NCBI GenBank assembly: GCA_964435775.1
Contig: CAYTAP010000020.1
Span: 1 to 38,433 of the forward strand
DNA: 38,433 nt
Origin: CAYTAP01 sp964435775
Lineage (GTDB): Bacteria; Planctomycetota; Phycisphaerae; Tepidisphaerales; Tepidisphaeraceae
Direction of reading: 5' to 3'
Under the pieces are notes generated by a model. It searched no databases and was not told the DNA's origin. It was given only the letters and a program-made list of their open reading frames with translations. The stretch's first letter is position 1. Every line of letters begins with the position of its first letter. Both the position numbers and the translations under genes were made by a program. Below are positions 17,442 to 27,923 of the stretch, one piece after another.

Positions 17442-18013
17442 TGAGCCATGACAGAGCCATGATTGACTGCCGCGATGTCCGCGCATTCTCCCCTCTTACC
17501 CCCTCTCCCGGTACTCCGGGGGAGGGCGGGGGAGGGGGTTTTCTCCTTCAATGGGATCGTGCCCGCGTACGCTTTGTGACACCTCTGGCCAGTCTATTTG
17601 TTGTGCTGTTCACGAGCGTTGCTCACGCCGCCGCAACCGAGGAGGAGGTCTTCCGCAGCATTCACAACAACGTCACGCAGACGCCTCAGTCGGGAAAGGT
17701 TTTCGCCGTATTGCTCGCGGGAATCGTCGTCGCCGGTGTCCTGATTTTCGTCAGCACCCGCGCCAAGCGGGAAGCGACTCCCAAGGCGCTCAATCACCAG
17801 GGGAAGCTCCTTAAAGAGGTGCAGAAAACCGTTCCCCTCAGCGCCTCGGCCGTCAAAAGCCTCAAGCGTCTGGCCGAGGAAAAAGAGTGCGTCAGCCCCC
17901 TGACGCTCCTGCTTTGCCCCTCGCTTCGACAGGGCCAAGAAGCCAAGCCGACTGCCCCGGCCCACCCATCGGCGTCACCAAAGGCGCATGCGTCCGCTAA
18001 AGCCGGTTCCTGA
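17441..18013 (+). CDS. Small membrane protein of unknown function
   Basis: 190 residues if started at the ATG overlapping the HEAT gene stop. That version places a GC-rich hairpin repeat (17502-17525) inside the N-terminus and has no ribosome binding site. A GTG at 17576 gives 145 residues starting with a clean signal peptide (TPLASLFVVLFTSVAHAA), which I find likelier. After it come a short extracytoplasmic segment, one membrane helix (VFAVLLAGIVVAGVLIFVS), a basic cytoplasmic helix (HQGKLLKEVQKTVPLSASAV) and an Ala/Pro/Lys-rich tail. No family recognised. Confidence 0.6.
   Translation: MSHDRAMIDCRDVRAFSPLTPSPGTPGEGGGGGFLLQWDRARVRFVTPLASLFVVLFTSVAHAAATEEEVFRSIHNNVTQTPQSGKVFAVLLAGIVVAGVLIFVSTRAKREATPKALNHQGKLLKEVQKTVPLSASAVKSLKRLAEEKECVSPLTLLLCPSLRQGQEAKPTAPAHPSASPKAHASAKAGS
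17502..17525. repeat. GC-rich hairpin repeat (CCTCTCCCGG-TACT-CCGGGGGAGG)
   Basis: Ten base pairs with one G-U and a four-base loop. It is flanked by more C-runs and G-runs that extend the pairing loosely. It looks like an interspersed palindromic element and argues that the gene's true start is downstream. Confidence 0.55.
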
Positions 18014-18050
18014 GAATTGCGGCGCGGAGCAGCCGGCCGGCTGGGTATTC

Positions 18051-18614
18051 TTATCGCGCCATCCGTTCCAAGTACCGATTCACATCCTGGTCGCCGATGC
18101 TCTTCACTTCGATATTTCGCAGATACCAACCATCGCTCGTCTGATTCCATTGAAACTCGCAGTCGATGGTTGTCGGGCGGTTGGACTTGGACTGCGCCAA
18201 CACGCGCATTTGCACGGTGATGACGGTTTGAATCCGCTTGGCGGTCGTGCTGAGGACGGTCAGTGACTCCAGGTCATACAGGTCCGCCGCCATCATTGCG
18301 GCCGCCGCGATATCCGCCGGGCCGTGAATCCGATTGTTGACGCTCGTCTGCTCGGCCAGGAGCGACCGCATCGCCCCATCATCCCGCTTGACGGCCGCAT
18401 GGATGATGCCCCTCGCCTGGTTGATGCACTTTTCCTTCTGCGTGTCCACGAGCCAACTGACCGCGATCAGCGCGATCGTCAGCGCCAAGAGCGCCGCTCC
18501 GACGTTTCGCGGTCCGTTTTGCTGGCGGCGGTTGCCCGTCCAGAAGAGCGTAAAACCAGCCACCGCGATGATCGACGGCAGCCACCAGGGGGTGTCAAAG
18601 AGGAGGTCAGACAT
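18051..18614 (-). CDS. Conserved-type membrane protein of unknown function
   Basis: 187 residues. Two membrane helices (about 10-26 and 39-56) are followed by a soluble domain of about 125 residues with the pattern of SnoaL/NTF2-like folds: a helical start (INQARGIIHAAVKRDDGAMRS) and a C-terminal sheet (IDCEFQWNQTSDGWYLRNIE). That fold call is tentative. The soluble part should face the cytoplasm or periplasm as a small ligand- or protein-binding domain. It converges with the gene at 17441 and is divergent from the Maf gene. Confidence 0.65.
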   Translation of the reverse strand: MSDLLFDTPWWLPSIIAVAGFTLFWTGNRRQQNGPRNVGAALLALTIALIAVSWLVDTQKEKCINQARGIIHAAVKRDDGAMRSLLAEQTSVNNRIHGPADIAAAAMMAADLYDLESLTVLSTTAKRIQTVITVQMRVLAQSKSNRPTTIDCEFQWNQTSDGWYLRNIEVKSIGDQDVNRYLERMAR

Positions 18615-18746
18615 GGATTGAACTCAACTTTCGCGGCAACAACGTCCGATAAATAGGAGCAGCGGAGGGCCGCCGCGCGGTTTAGTAATCGCTCGCCAGC
18701 ATACCGGCGGGTTGTATTTCATTGAAATCAGCCGCCGCCATTCAAC

Positions 18747-20684
18747 ATGACGCTCCTTGCCGATCCATCCACGCGTTTCATCCTACCGGCCGACTCGGTG
18801 TACGTGCGCAATCTCGCGGCGCTCTGGGCAGTTGACCCGGCGCTGGCCGGGCGAATTGAGTTGCTTGATGAGGATGCGCGCTATCCAACCGAGCCTTCCA
18901 AAGCCGGTGATCCAACCATCCGTGTCCCGGCGGCCGGCGGCGTCAGCCTCTACCTTCACAGCCGCCATCAGCCCATCGCCGAAGCCAGTCGTCTGATCGA
19001 CGCCGTCGCCATCGACGACTGCCTGGCGTTTTACATTCACGGCATGGGGCTGGGCTATCACCTCGAAGCTCTTTTCGACCGCGCCGCCGACGAGGCGTTC
19101 ATCTGCGTGCTCGAACCTGATCTGCTCGTGATCAAAACCGCGCTGCTTCACCGCGACTTTTCCCGCCTCATCGCCAGCCGTCGCGTATTGTTCTTCACCC
19201 AACTTGAAAAAAACGACATCGTGCTTCGACTGCAGCCCCTGGGCGCGATCCTCTCGATGGGCTTCACCCCAATCACGCATGCCCCCAGTGTTCAGCGTGA
19301 ACCGGCATTTCATGAACAAATGGCCGCATGGATTGCGGAATATCAGGCTTTTCTGCACACCAGTTTCCACACGCTCATCACCAATGGAAGGCGGACCGCC
19401 GAGAACATCGCGCGCAATCTCGCATGGTATGTCGCCACGCCGGGCGTGGATCGATTGAAGGACCGCTATCGCGGCCACCCCGCCGTGATCGTGTCGGCCG
19501 GGCCTTCGCTGCGAAAGAACAAGCATCTGCTCAAGAACCTCGAAGAGCGCGCCGCAATCATTGCCGTCCAGACTACGCTTCAGCCGCTTTTGGAAATGGG
19601 CGTCGAGCCGCATTTCGTCACCTCCCTGGACTATCACGACATCTGCACCCGCTTTTTTGAAAAGCTCCCGCCGACGCTTCGCACCGAGCTTGTCGCCGAG
19701 CCCAAGGCGACCGACCGCATTTTCGAGATGAATCCCGGCCCGTTGACGATCCTGGGCAACTCCTTCGCCGAGCATTTGCTGGCCGAGATGAAATTGAACA
19801 AGGGGACACTGACGGCCGGGGCGACGGTGGCGCACCTGGCGTATTACCTCGCCGAGCATTTGGGTTGCGATCCGATCATCTTCGTCGGACAGGACCTGGG
19901 CTTTTCCGATGGCCTGTGCTACGCGCCAGGCACGAGTTACGACGATGTGTGGCGGCCGGAACTCGGACCATTCTGCAGCGTCGAGATGAAGCAGTGGGAG
20001 CAGATCGTCCGTGATCGTCCGATCCTGCGCCGGATTCCCGACATCGAAGGCCGCCCCATGTACACCGAGGAGCGGCTGTTCACCTACCTTCAGCAGTTCG
20101 AGCGGGATTTTGCGCAATGTGATCGCCGGATCATCGACGCCACCGAAGGGGGGGCGCTCAAACGTGGCGCGACGCCGATGACCCTTAAAGACGCCATCGA
20201 TCAATTCTGCACGCGCCCGCTTGCGGCGGCGGCGGACGATTACCCCGGCCTGCAATGGTCCAGGCTCGATGGATGCACCGTCAGCCTGCGCCGGCGCCGT
20301 GATGAAGCTGCCAACATTGAGCGGATCAGCACCGCAACGCTGCCTTTGCTTGAAGAGGTGCGCGATCATCTGGACGATCAATCGCGCGTCAACCGCGCCA
20401 TCGCGCGGATCGATGCCTTGCGCGCAGACATGAACGCATACGGGCTTTGTTACGACCTGATCGTTCAACTGACGCAATTGACGGAACTGAATCGCTTCCA
20501 GCAGGATCGGAAAATCTCGGCGGCCAAAGTGGAGGGGATCGAGCGTCAGCGGCGACAGGTGAACCGCGACATTGACAATGTTCGCGGTATCGCTGACGCC
20601 GCGAGGGTCTTTCAGCGACTGATGGATGAGGTGATCGAAAAGGTGAGCGTGATGAGCGCGCGGCATCAGCGGGAGGCCGCATGA
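18747..20684 (+). CDS. Maf-type (DUF115) motility-associated glycosyltransferase
   Basis: 645 residues. The central domain (about 215-420) has the DUF115/MptE-like signature HPAVIVSAGPSLRKN at about 244-258, then IIAVQTTLQPLLEMGVEPHF and IIFVGQDLGFSDGLCYAPG. In flagellated bacteria Maf proteins transfer pseudaminic or legionaminic acid onto flagellin in the cytoplasm. The genes directly downstream (CMP-sugar synthetase and NeuB-type synthase) match that role. The C-terminus is a helical region with coiled-coil character. The next gene overlaps by four bases (ATGA), so this is the first gene of an operon. No flagellin gene is in the window. Confidence 0.85.
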   Translation: MTLLADPSTRFILPADSVYVRNLAALWAVDPALAGRIELLDEDARYPTEPSKAGDPTIRVPAAGGVSLYLHSRHQPIAEASRLIDAVAIDDCLAFYIHGMGLGYHLEALFDRAADEAFICVLEPDLLVIKTALLHRDFSRLIASRRVLFFTQLEKNDIVLRLQPLGAILSMGFTPITHAPSVQREPAFHEQMAAWIAEYQAFLHTSFHTLITNGRRTAENIARNLAWYVATPGVDRLKDRYRGHPAVIVSAGPSLRKNKHLLKNLEERAAIIAVQTTLQPLLEMGVEPHFVTSLDYHDICTRFFEKLPPTLRTELVAEPKATDRIFEMNPGPLTILGNSFAEHLLAEMKLNKGTLTAGATVAHLAYYLAEHLGCDPIIFVGQDLGFSDGLCYAPGTSYDDVWRPELGPFCSVEMKQWEQIVRDRPILRRIPDIEGRPMYTEERLFTYLQQFERDFAQCDRRIIDATEGGALKRGATPMTLKDAIDQFCTRPLAAAADDYPGLQWSRLDGCTVSLRRRRDEAANIERISTATLPLLEEVRDHLDDQSRVNRAIARIDALRADMNAYGLCYDLIVQLTQLTELNRFQQDRKISAAKVEGIERQRRQVNRDIDNVRGIADAARVFQRLMDEVIEKVSVMSARHQREAA

Positions 20685-22441
20685 ATGCCAATCCCGGTGC
20701 AATCCGCTTGAATCAGACTGCGGCGGGGGAGGCGAATGGCGATGAGCCTCGCCGCGTCGTCGCCGTCCTTTCAATGCTGCATGAGGCAGCCGAATCAAAC
20801 AGCGCCACTCGTGAGTTTCAGGCCCGGTCGGTGATCGAGTGGACGCTGTCCCGCTTGTCCCTGGCCGCTCGACTTGCCGCGGTGACGATCATGTGCTGGG
20901 ATGATCAGCTTGCCGCCGTTCGAGCGATCGCCCAAGCCGCTGGCGCGGGGGTTCATACGCACGGGATGCGCCGGGCGCTGCCTCAATTCGACGCACGCAC
21001 AATTGCCCTGCGCTGGCTGGACGGTTGGCGCTCCGGGCTGCTCAACACCTGCGATTTCGATTTGGGCTTTTGCGGCGCGCCGACTTGGGAAGTCGCGCAA
21101 CGCGAGAACGCCTCGGCGATTGTCCTCGTCGATCCGTCGGCCGGGCTGGTTGATCCGCGGCTCATCGACGATGTGATCGAACACGCCGCCGGGCGTCCGG
21201 ATCGTGAATTGATCTTTTCCCCAGCCGCGCCCGGGCTGGGCGGCGCGCTGCTTCATCGCTCATTTGTTGAGCGGCTCGGCCAGGGAGACCTTCATCCCGG
21301 CAAAATCCTCCACTATCTTCCCGATCATCCGGTTCACGATCCCTGCTCCAGCGAAGGGTGTTGTCCCGTTGCCGCCCCGATTGCCCGCACGCTCCATCGC
21401 TTCAAGCTCGATTCCGATCGGCAGGTTCGGCGCATTGGGCAGGCCGTTGAATCCCTGGGTGGCCGGCTGTTGACGACCAATGCGTTGGAACTCGTGGAGC
21501 GGATGAATGCGACAACATCAGGCGATGTGCTCCCCCGCGAGCTTGTGCTTGAACTGACCACCCGACGCGCCACCCACCCGACCTTCTCCACCTGCGATCT
21601 TCCCCAACTGCGGCGCGACGATCTTCCGCTCGAAGTCGCGCGCGCGTTGATCCGGCAATTCGCCGCTGCGGACGACGCCCGTCTCACCCTTGCCGGCGTG
21701 GGCGACCCGCTTCTTTGCCCCATGGTGTTCGATGTGATTGCCGCCGCCCGCGACGCGGGCATCCGCGCCATTCATGTGGAGACCGACCTGGTGCGGATCG
21801 ATCCCCAGGACGTGCAACGCCTCGTTCACAGCGGCATCGACATTCTCTCATTCCATCTCCCGGCCACCACGGTCGTCACCTATCAGGCGATGATGGGCAT
21901 TGATGCCATGGCGATGGTCCTGGAGAACCTGAAGCAACTGCTGTTGGCGCGCCAGGCATCCGGCGGCGCATCGCCCCTCTTCGTGCCGATCTTCACCAAG
22001 TGCGGAGAAAATCTCGGCGAAATGGAGACGTGGTATGACCAGTGGCTCCGCGCCCTCGGTTCGGCGGTCATTCGTGGCCCGCGCACGTTCAGCGGCCTCA
22101 TCCCCGATCAAGCCGTCGCGGATATGTCCGCGTCGTTCCTGCCGCTCACCTCATCAACGATGAAGCGGCTGACGATCCTGAGCGACGGCAGGGCGGTGAC
22201 GCATGAAGAAGATGTGTTGGGGCAATCAGCCGTCGGGAATGCCGCCGCACAATCCTTGGAAGGACTCTGGCAAGCCGCGCTCGACCACGTGAATTCTTCG
22301 TCTCCAGGCTTTTGTAGGGTCCGTGGTACCCCGCGGACCATCGCCACCGACCGCGAAGATGGTCCGCGGAGTACCACGGACCCTACAGAGGCCAATCAAA
22401 TGAATCGTTCCGGCGCCAAGCCAATGAAACGCTCGGCATAA
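20681..22441 (+). CDS. Degenerate radical-SAM-like (spiro-SPASM-type) protein
   Basis: 586 residues. The N-terminal 230 or so resemble a nucleotidyltransferase-like sugar domain. The region from about 285 to 520 follows the radical SAM barrel of proteins found beside sialic-acid genes: ELTTRR where the cluster motif should begin, LAGVGDPLLCPMVFDVIAAA (the GEP strand), a later FTKCGENLGEMETWYDQWLR, and FSGLIPD. The CxxxCxxC motif that binds the 4Fe-4S cluster is absent; only a single Cys (STCDLP) remains. Thus the normal chemistry is unlikely. The last 45 residues are partly encoded by an inserted palindromic element (22313-22387). Start and stop place it tightly between Maf and the CMP-sugar synthetase. 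Confidence 0.6.
   Translation: MNANPGAIRLNQTAAGEANGDEPRRVVAVLSMLHEAAESNSATREFQARSVIEWTLSRLSLAARLAAVTIMCWDDQLAAVRAIAQAAGAGVHTHGMRRALPQFDARTIALRWLDGWRSGLLNTCDFDLGFCGAPTWEVAQRENASAIVLVDPSAGLVDPRLIDDVIEHAAGRPDRELIFSPAAPGLGGALLHRSFVERLGQGDLHPGKILHYLPDHPVHDPCSSEGCCPVAAPIARTLHRFKLDSDRQVRRIGQAVESLGGRLLTTNALELVERMNATTSGDVLPRELVLELTTRRATHPTFSTCDLPQLRRDDLPLEVARALIRQFAAADDARLTLAGVGDPLLCPMVFDVIAAARDAGIRAIHVETDLVRIDPQDVQRLVHSGIDILSFHLPATTVVTYQAMMGIDAMAMVLENLKQLLLARQASGGASPLFVPIFTKCGENLGEMETWYDQWLRALGSAVIRGPRTFSGLIPDQAVADMSASFLPLTSSTMKRLTILSDGRAVTHEEDVLGQSAVGNAAAQSLEGLWQAALDHVNSSSPGFCRVRGTPRTIATDREDGPRSTTDPTEANQMNRSGAKPMKRSA
22313..22387. repeat. Palindromic element inside the 3' end of a coding region
   Basis: Arms 22313-22342 and 22358-22387 are complementary at 29 of 30 positions, with a 15-base loop. 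The element starts TGTAGGGTCCGTGGTAC and contains CCGCGGACCATC. It is read through in frame as VRGTPRT and GPRSTTDP. It looks like a miniature mobile palindrome that landed near the end of the gene. Confidence 0.85.
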
Positions 22442-22447
22442 AAGACA

Positions 22448-23218
22448 ATGAGTCAGATGAATCCAATGAATCAGACACCATCGCCCAACGTATTGGCCGT
22501 CATCCTTGCCCGCGCGGGGAGTGTGGGCTTGTCGCGCAAACACCTTCGCCCGCTGCTCGGCAAGCCGGTGATCGCCTACACGCTGGACCATGCCCGACAG
22601 GCGAAAACCCTCACACGCGTGATCGTCTCGAGTGATTGTCCGGAAATCCTCGCCCTCGCCGCGACGGCCGGTTTTGAAACAGTACGGCGCCCTTCCGATC
22701 TGGCCACCTCCGATGCCTCCGTTCAGGATGTCCTGCTTCACGCGCTGCATCATGTCGAATCCAATCCGGCCGGGCGATTCAAAGCCGACGCCGTCGTCAC
22801 GCTCTATGGCAACGTCCCCGTGCGCGGCGCGGGAATCATCGACCGCTGCGTGGAACATTTGATGGCGACGGGCTGTGATTCAGTGCGCACCTTCTGCCCC
22901 GTGGGCAAGTGGCATCCGGCGTGGATGTCGCGCCTCAATGAAGATCGCGTGGAGGTGGTGCGTGAAGGGTCCACCCACCGTCGTCAGGATCTCGAACCGC
23001 TTTATCTTCATGATGGCGCGGTTGTCGCGGTCTCCCGCGCGTCGATGCTTCGCGGCGAACTGTTCCCATCCGATCCCCACGCCTTTTTCGGCGTCGATCG
23101 TCGGGGCGTTCCCACGGAGATGGGGGAAACCGTTGAAGTGGATCACGAGCGGGACCTTTACTTCGCCGAAGCCGTGCTTCGCGCCCGCAGCGTCGTTCGA
23201 TATCGAGTCGCCTCATGA
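22448..23218 (+). CDS. CMP-nonulosonic acid synthetase (NeuA/PseF-like cytidylyltransferase)
   Basis: 256 residues. The N-terminus has the cytidylyltransferase pattern ILARAGSVGLSRKHLRPLLG, then GKPVIAYTLDHA, and the substrate-binding RRPSDLATSDASVQDVLLHAL. These enzymes activate sialic, legionaminic or pseudaminic acid with CTP. The P-loop-like RAGS replaces the usual RGGS, a small change. It starts six bases after the preceding stop and overlaps the NeuB-type gene by four bases. The exact sugar cannot be told from sequence alone. Several ATGs (22448, 22457, 22466) could be the start. Confidence 0.88.
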   Translation: MSQMNPMNQTPSPNVLAVILARAGSVGLSRKHLRPLLGKPVIAYTLDHARQAKTLTRVIVSSDCPEILALAATAGFETVRRPSDLATSDASVQDVLLHALHHVESNPAGRFKADAVVTLYGNVPVRGAGIIDRCVEHLMATGCDSVRTFCPVGKWHPAWMSRLNEDRVEVVREGSTHRRQDLEPLYLHDGAVVAVSRASMLRGELFPSDPHAFFGVDRRGVPTEMGETVEVDHERDLYFAEAVLRARSVVRYRVAS

Positions 23219-24291
23219 ATCAGCACAACACATCATGGACAGTTTCCGGTCGAATGGTGGGGCGGGGGCATCCCACCCTCATCATCGCCGAGATTGGCGT
23301 CAATCATGACGGATCGGTTGAGCGCGCGATCGAACTGGTTCACGCCGCCAAAGCCGCCGGTGCTGACGCCATCAAATTGCAGGTCTTCCGCGCCGAGGCG
23401 CTGATGAACGCCGGCTCGCGCTTCGCCGATTATCAAAAGGCGCGCTGCGAGGATGACTCGCCGATCGAAATGCTCCGCCGGTACGAATTGTCCCCCACGG
23501 CGCTGCGGCGGATCACTGATGCGGCCCGCAAGGTCGGCTTGCTCGTCATCGCCACACCCTTCAGCACTCCGGATCTTCCATCCATTGAATCCCTCAACCT
23601 CGATGCGATCAAGATCGCTTCACCGGATTTGGTCAATCGCCCGCTCCTCTCGGCCGCCGGCCTGCTCAAACTTCCCATGATCTGCTCCACCGGCGCTGCG
23701 ACGCTCCAGGAGGTTGAAAGAACCGTCGCCTGGCTGCGCGAAGATGGCGTCTCCTTCTCGCTGCTCCACTGCATCAGCAGCTATCCCGTGCCTCCTGAGC
23801 ATGCCAACCTCGCGTGGATTTCCGAACTTGCGGCGCGCTTCGATGTGCCCGTCGGTTACTCCGATCATTGCGAGGATCTTCTCTGCGGCGCGCTGGCGGT
23901 GACCGCCGGCGCGGTGCTGATCGAAAAGCATCTGACCCACGATTGCGAAGCCGCCGGTCCCGATCATGCCGCCAGCGCCGATCCGGCGCAATTCGCCGAA
24001 TACGTCCGCATGATTCGCGCCGCCGAGCAATTTCGCGGCGATTCCCCCAAACACGTCCTCGACATCGAACAGGACGTCCGCGGTGTCAGTCGGCAAAGCC
24101 TCGTCGTCTGCCGCGACATGGCCGCTGGCGAAGTCATTCACTCCCAGGACCTGATCATCCAGCGACCGGGTACGGGCATCCCCGCTGCCGAGCTTTCCCA
24201 TGTGGTCGGGCGGCGCGTTGCCCAGCCCCTCTGGTCGGGCACGATGCTCCAATGGCATATGCTGAAGGCCGTCCATCCGGCGGCGGCTTGA
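23215..24291 (+). CDS. NeuB-family nonulosonic acid synthase with SAF domain
   Basis: 358 residues. It has a TIM-barrel NeuB domain (about 20-280): LIIAEIGVNHDGSVERAIEL, DAIKLQVF, ATPFSTPDLPSIE, KIASPDLVNRPLL, STGAATLQEVE, SSYPVPPEHANL and PVGYSDHCED. A C-terminal SAF/antifreeze-like domain follows (about 290-350; SLVVCRDMAAGEVI, RPGTGIPAAELSHVVGRRV). The enzyme condenses phosphoenolpyruvate with a six-carbon amino sugar to form a nine-carbon acid. With the cytidylyltransferase and Maf it forms a make-activate-attach set. The upstream UDP-sugar modifying genes are not in this window. Confidence 0.93.
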   Translation: MNQHNTSWTVSGRMVGRGHPTLIIAEIGVNHDGSVERAIELVHAAKAAGADAIKLQVFRAEALMNAGSRFADYQKARCEDDSPIEMLRRYELSPTALRRITDAARKVGLLVIATPFSTPDLPSIESLNLDAIKIASPDLVNRPLLSAAGLLKLPMICSTGAATLQEVERTVAWLREDGVSFSLLHCISSYPVPPEHANLAWISELAARFDVPVGYSDHCEDLLCGALAVTAGAVLIEKHLTHDCEAAGPDHAASADPAQFAEYVRMIRAAEQFRGDSPKHVLDIEQDVRGVSRQSLVVCRDMAAGEVIHSQDLIIQRPGTGIPAAELSHVVGRRVAQPLWSGTMLQWHMLKAVHPAAA

Positions 24292-24355
24292 CCGCCTCAT
24301 TTTTATGGAAACTTGCTCCCAACGCGCCCTTGTATGTGCGCCGATTTGCCACAGC

Positions 24356-24383
24356 TTGACAGGGGCAGAAATGCATGTACTTT
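24356..24383 (+). promoter_or_regulatory. Candidate promoter of the nos operon
   Basis: A perfect -35 TTGACA (24356-24361) is followed after 16 bases by TACTTT (24378-24383), a 3/6 match to the -10 consensus. An ATGCAT palindrome lies in the spacer. No FNR/DNR-type TTGAT-N4-ATCAA box is visible. Confidence 0.45.
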
Positions 24384-24412
24384 TTTTCACAAGAAAGGTA
24401 ATATACGTACCT

Positions 24413-24426
24413 AGTTATCTATAACT
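24413..24426. promoter_or_regulatory. Palindrome AGTTAT-CT-ATAACT touching the ribosome binding site
   Basis: A perfect 6-bp inverted repeat with a 2-base centre ends directly before GGAG (24427-24430), the ribosome binding site of the cytochrome gene. A second, weaker inverted repeat (GGTA-N7-TACC, 24397-24411) lies just upstream. Either could bind a regulator of the nos operon. Confidence 0.4.
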
Positions 24427-24436
24427 GGAGATAATC

Positions 24437-24976
24437 GTGAGCAACTCAACTGAGAACGCGAAGAAATCCACGGATCAGCAAGCAGTGGTACCCCCTTCAC
24501 CCCTTGCCTCCAAGAATGCCAAAACTTATGGCATCCTCGTCACGACGATCTCCGTGGTCGTCGTTGTCGGATTTTTGCTTGCCGTCTATTGGATGATCGA
24601 AGGCTTCGGCGGCGGCTCGGCGGTGGCCGGCGGCTCGGGCGATGCACCCCACGGGTCGTCTCCCACCCTCGTCGCCAGCGCTGGCGCCGGTGATGTCGCC
24701 AAGGGCAAGGACCTTTACGACTCCAGTTGCGTCGCCTGTCACGGCCAGAACGCCGAAGGCGTTCCCAACCTGGGCAAAGACCTCGTTCGGGGTGATTTCG
24801 CAAAGAGTCAAAGCGACGCCGAGCTTCTCGCCTTCATCAAGAAGGGGCGCGACGCCACGGATCCTTTGAATACCACCCACGTTCCCATGCCCCCCAAGGG
24901 CGGCAACCCCGCTCTGACGGATGCGGACATCATGAACATCATCGCGTATTTGAGGACTCTCGAAAACCAGAAGTAA
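24437..24976 (+). CDS. Membrane-anchored c-type cytochrome of the nos operon
   Basis: 179 residues, GTG start with GGAG six bases upstream. One membrane helix (about 31-53) anchors a class I cytochrome c domain (about 84-177). Haem attaches at C98-V-A-C101-H102, and M151 in HVPMPPKGG is the likely distal ligand. Clade II nitrous oxide reductase clusters often contain such cytochromes as electron donors to NosZ. It is the first gene of the operon, 59 bases before nosZ. Confidence 0.92.
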   Translation: MSNSTENAKKSTDQQAVVPPSPLASKNAKTYGILVTTISVVVVVGFLLAVYWMIEGFGGGSAVAGGSGDAPHGSSPTLVASAGAGDVAKGKDLYDSSCVACHGQNAEGVPNLGKDLVRGDFAKSQSDAELLAFIKKGRDATDPLNTTHVPMPPKGGNPALTDADIMNIIAYLRTLENQK

Positions 24977-24984
24977 TCACCCAT

Positions 24985-25009
24985 TTGTTTCAGTGCGTCA
25001 CTGAGACAA
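24985..25009 (+). other. Hairpin in the cytochrome-nosZ spacer
   Basis: Arms 24985-24995 (TTGTTTCAGTG) and 24999-25009 pair at 10 of 11 positions with a CGT loop. No T-run follows, so it is not a classical terminator. It may be an mRNA-stabilising or processing hairpin before nosZ. Confidence 0.45.
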
Positions 25010-25035
25010 CGGGTTTGTGAAAGGCAGGATTGTCC

Positions 25036-27090
<2,055 letters not shown>

Positions 27091-27107
27091 GTTCGTGAGA
27101 ATGATCC

Positions 27108-27144
27108 GGGTTCCCGCCGTCCACAAGGCGGCGGGAACCCTTTT
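27108..27144 (+). terminator. Rho-independent terminator after nosZ
   Basis: A perfect 12-bp stem (GGGTTCCCGCCG, 27108-27119, with 27129-27140) has a 9-base loop and is followed by TTTT. It would separate nosZ from nosB-nosL at least partly, giving more nosZ message than downstream message. Confidence 0.8.
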
Positions 27145-27179
27145 CCGCCAAACTTCGCAAGGATCGATTCGAGGCGGCC

Positions 27180-27887
27180 ATGCCATCACTATTCTGGAGA
27201 ATCATCGACGACATCCGCGGCCCGCGCGTCCCGGACCTGGAACGGCAGCGCCATGCCTGGAAGTACGCAGCGCCCGGGTTTTTCATGTTCCTGGCGCGGG
27301 TGTGCCTGCTGTCGTCGCTGTTCCTGCCGTACTGGCTCATGACGCTCAACGCGCCGCAGTATCCCGATGGGCTGCACATCCGCGCGTACGTCAATCATCT
27401 GCAGGGGGATGTGGCGGAAGTCGATGGGTTGAACCACTACATCGGGATGCGCCCCCTGAATGAAGCCGCCCAGTTTGAGCGCACGATGGCGGTCGCCGCC
27501 ATCATCTCGATGGTGCTGCTCGTTGAAGCGACCCTTCACATCCACAGCCGATGGGCCGCCATCCTGTCGCTGCCCGCGATCCTGTTCCCCGTCGGGTTCA
27601 TTCTCGACCTGCATTTCTGGATGAGCAAGTTCGGCCGGGAGCTCGATCCCCGCGCCCCCCTGGCCAACGCGATCAAACCGTTTGTGCCGCCGGTGCTGGG
27701 AACGGGAACCGTCGGGCAGTTTTCAACCGTCGCCTCGCTTGGCACGGGCATGATCCTGGCTATCATCGCATCGGTGCTTGTGATTGTGGGATTGATCCTT
27801 CATCGCTGGGCCTACAAGCCCTTGTTCGACGCCGAGCGCCGGCAAAAGGCCGCCGCCCGTCTGAATGCCCGGGTCGCTCAATCCTGA
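27180..27887 (+). CDS. nosB: NosB-like multi-pass membrane protein of clade II nos clusters
   Basis: 235 residues with about four to five membrane helices (around 31-52, 101-117, 121-142, 181-206) and a conserved-looking loop LPYWLMTLNAPQYPDGLHIR followed by GLNHYIGMRPL. Clade II nos clusters typically carry a membrane-protein gene, nosB, directly after nosZ; its function is not established. Position and topology fit, but I name it by context rather than by a catalytic motif. The terminator upstream suggests it may also be expressed separately from nosZ. The start ATG has no strong ribosome binding site. Confidence 0.75.
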   Translation: MPSLFWRIIDDIRGPRVPDLERQRHAWKYAAPGFFMFLARVCLLSSLFLPYWLMTLNAPQYPDGLHIRAYVNHLQGDVAEVDGLNHYIGMRPLNEAAQFERTMAVAAIISMVLLVEATLHIHSRWAAILSLPAILFPVGFILDLHFWMSKFGRELDPRAPLANAIKPFVPPVLGTGTVGQFSTVASLGTGMILAIIASVLVIVGLILHRWAYKPLFDAERRQKAAARLNARVAQS

Positions 27888-27923
27888 GCGGAATGGGTCG
27901 AGTGTTCATAGCGCGGGATTCCC

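Noticed and set aside
15420..17486. 688-codon minus-strand frame over the HEAT gene
   Set aside because: No domain is recognisable and the composition is a GC-rich shadow; the plus-strand HEAT repeats are clear.
18783..20798. 671-codon minus-strand frame over the Maf gene
   Set aside because: It is a shadow of a recognisable DUF115 protein in an operon.
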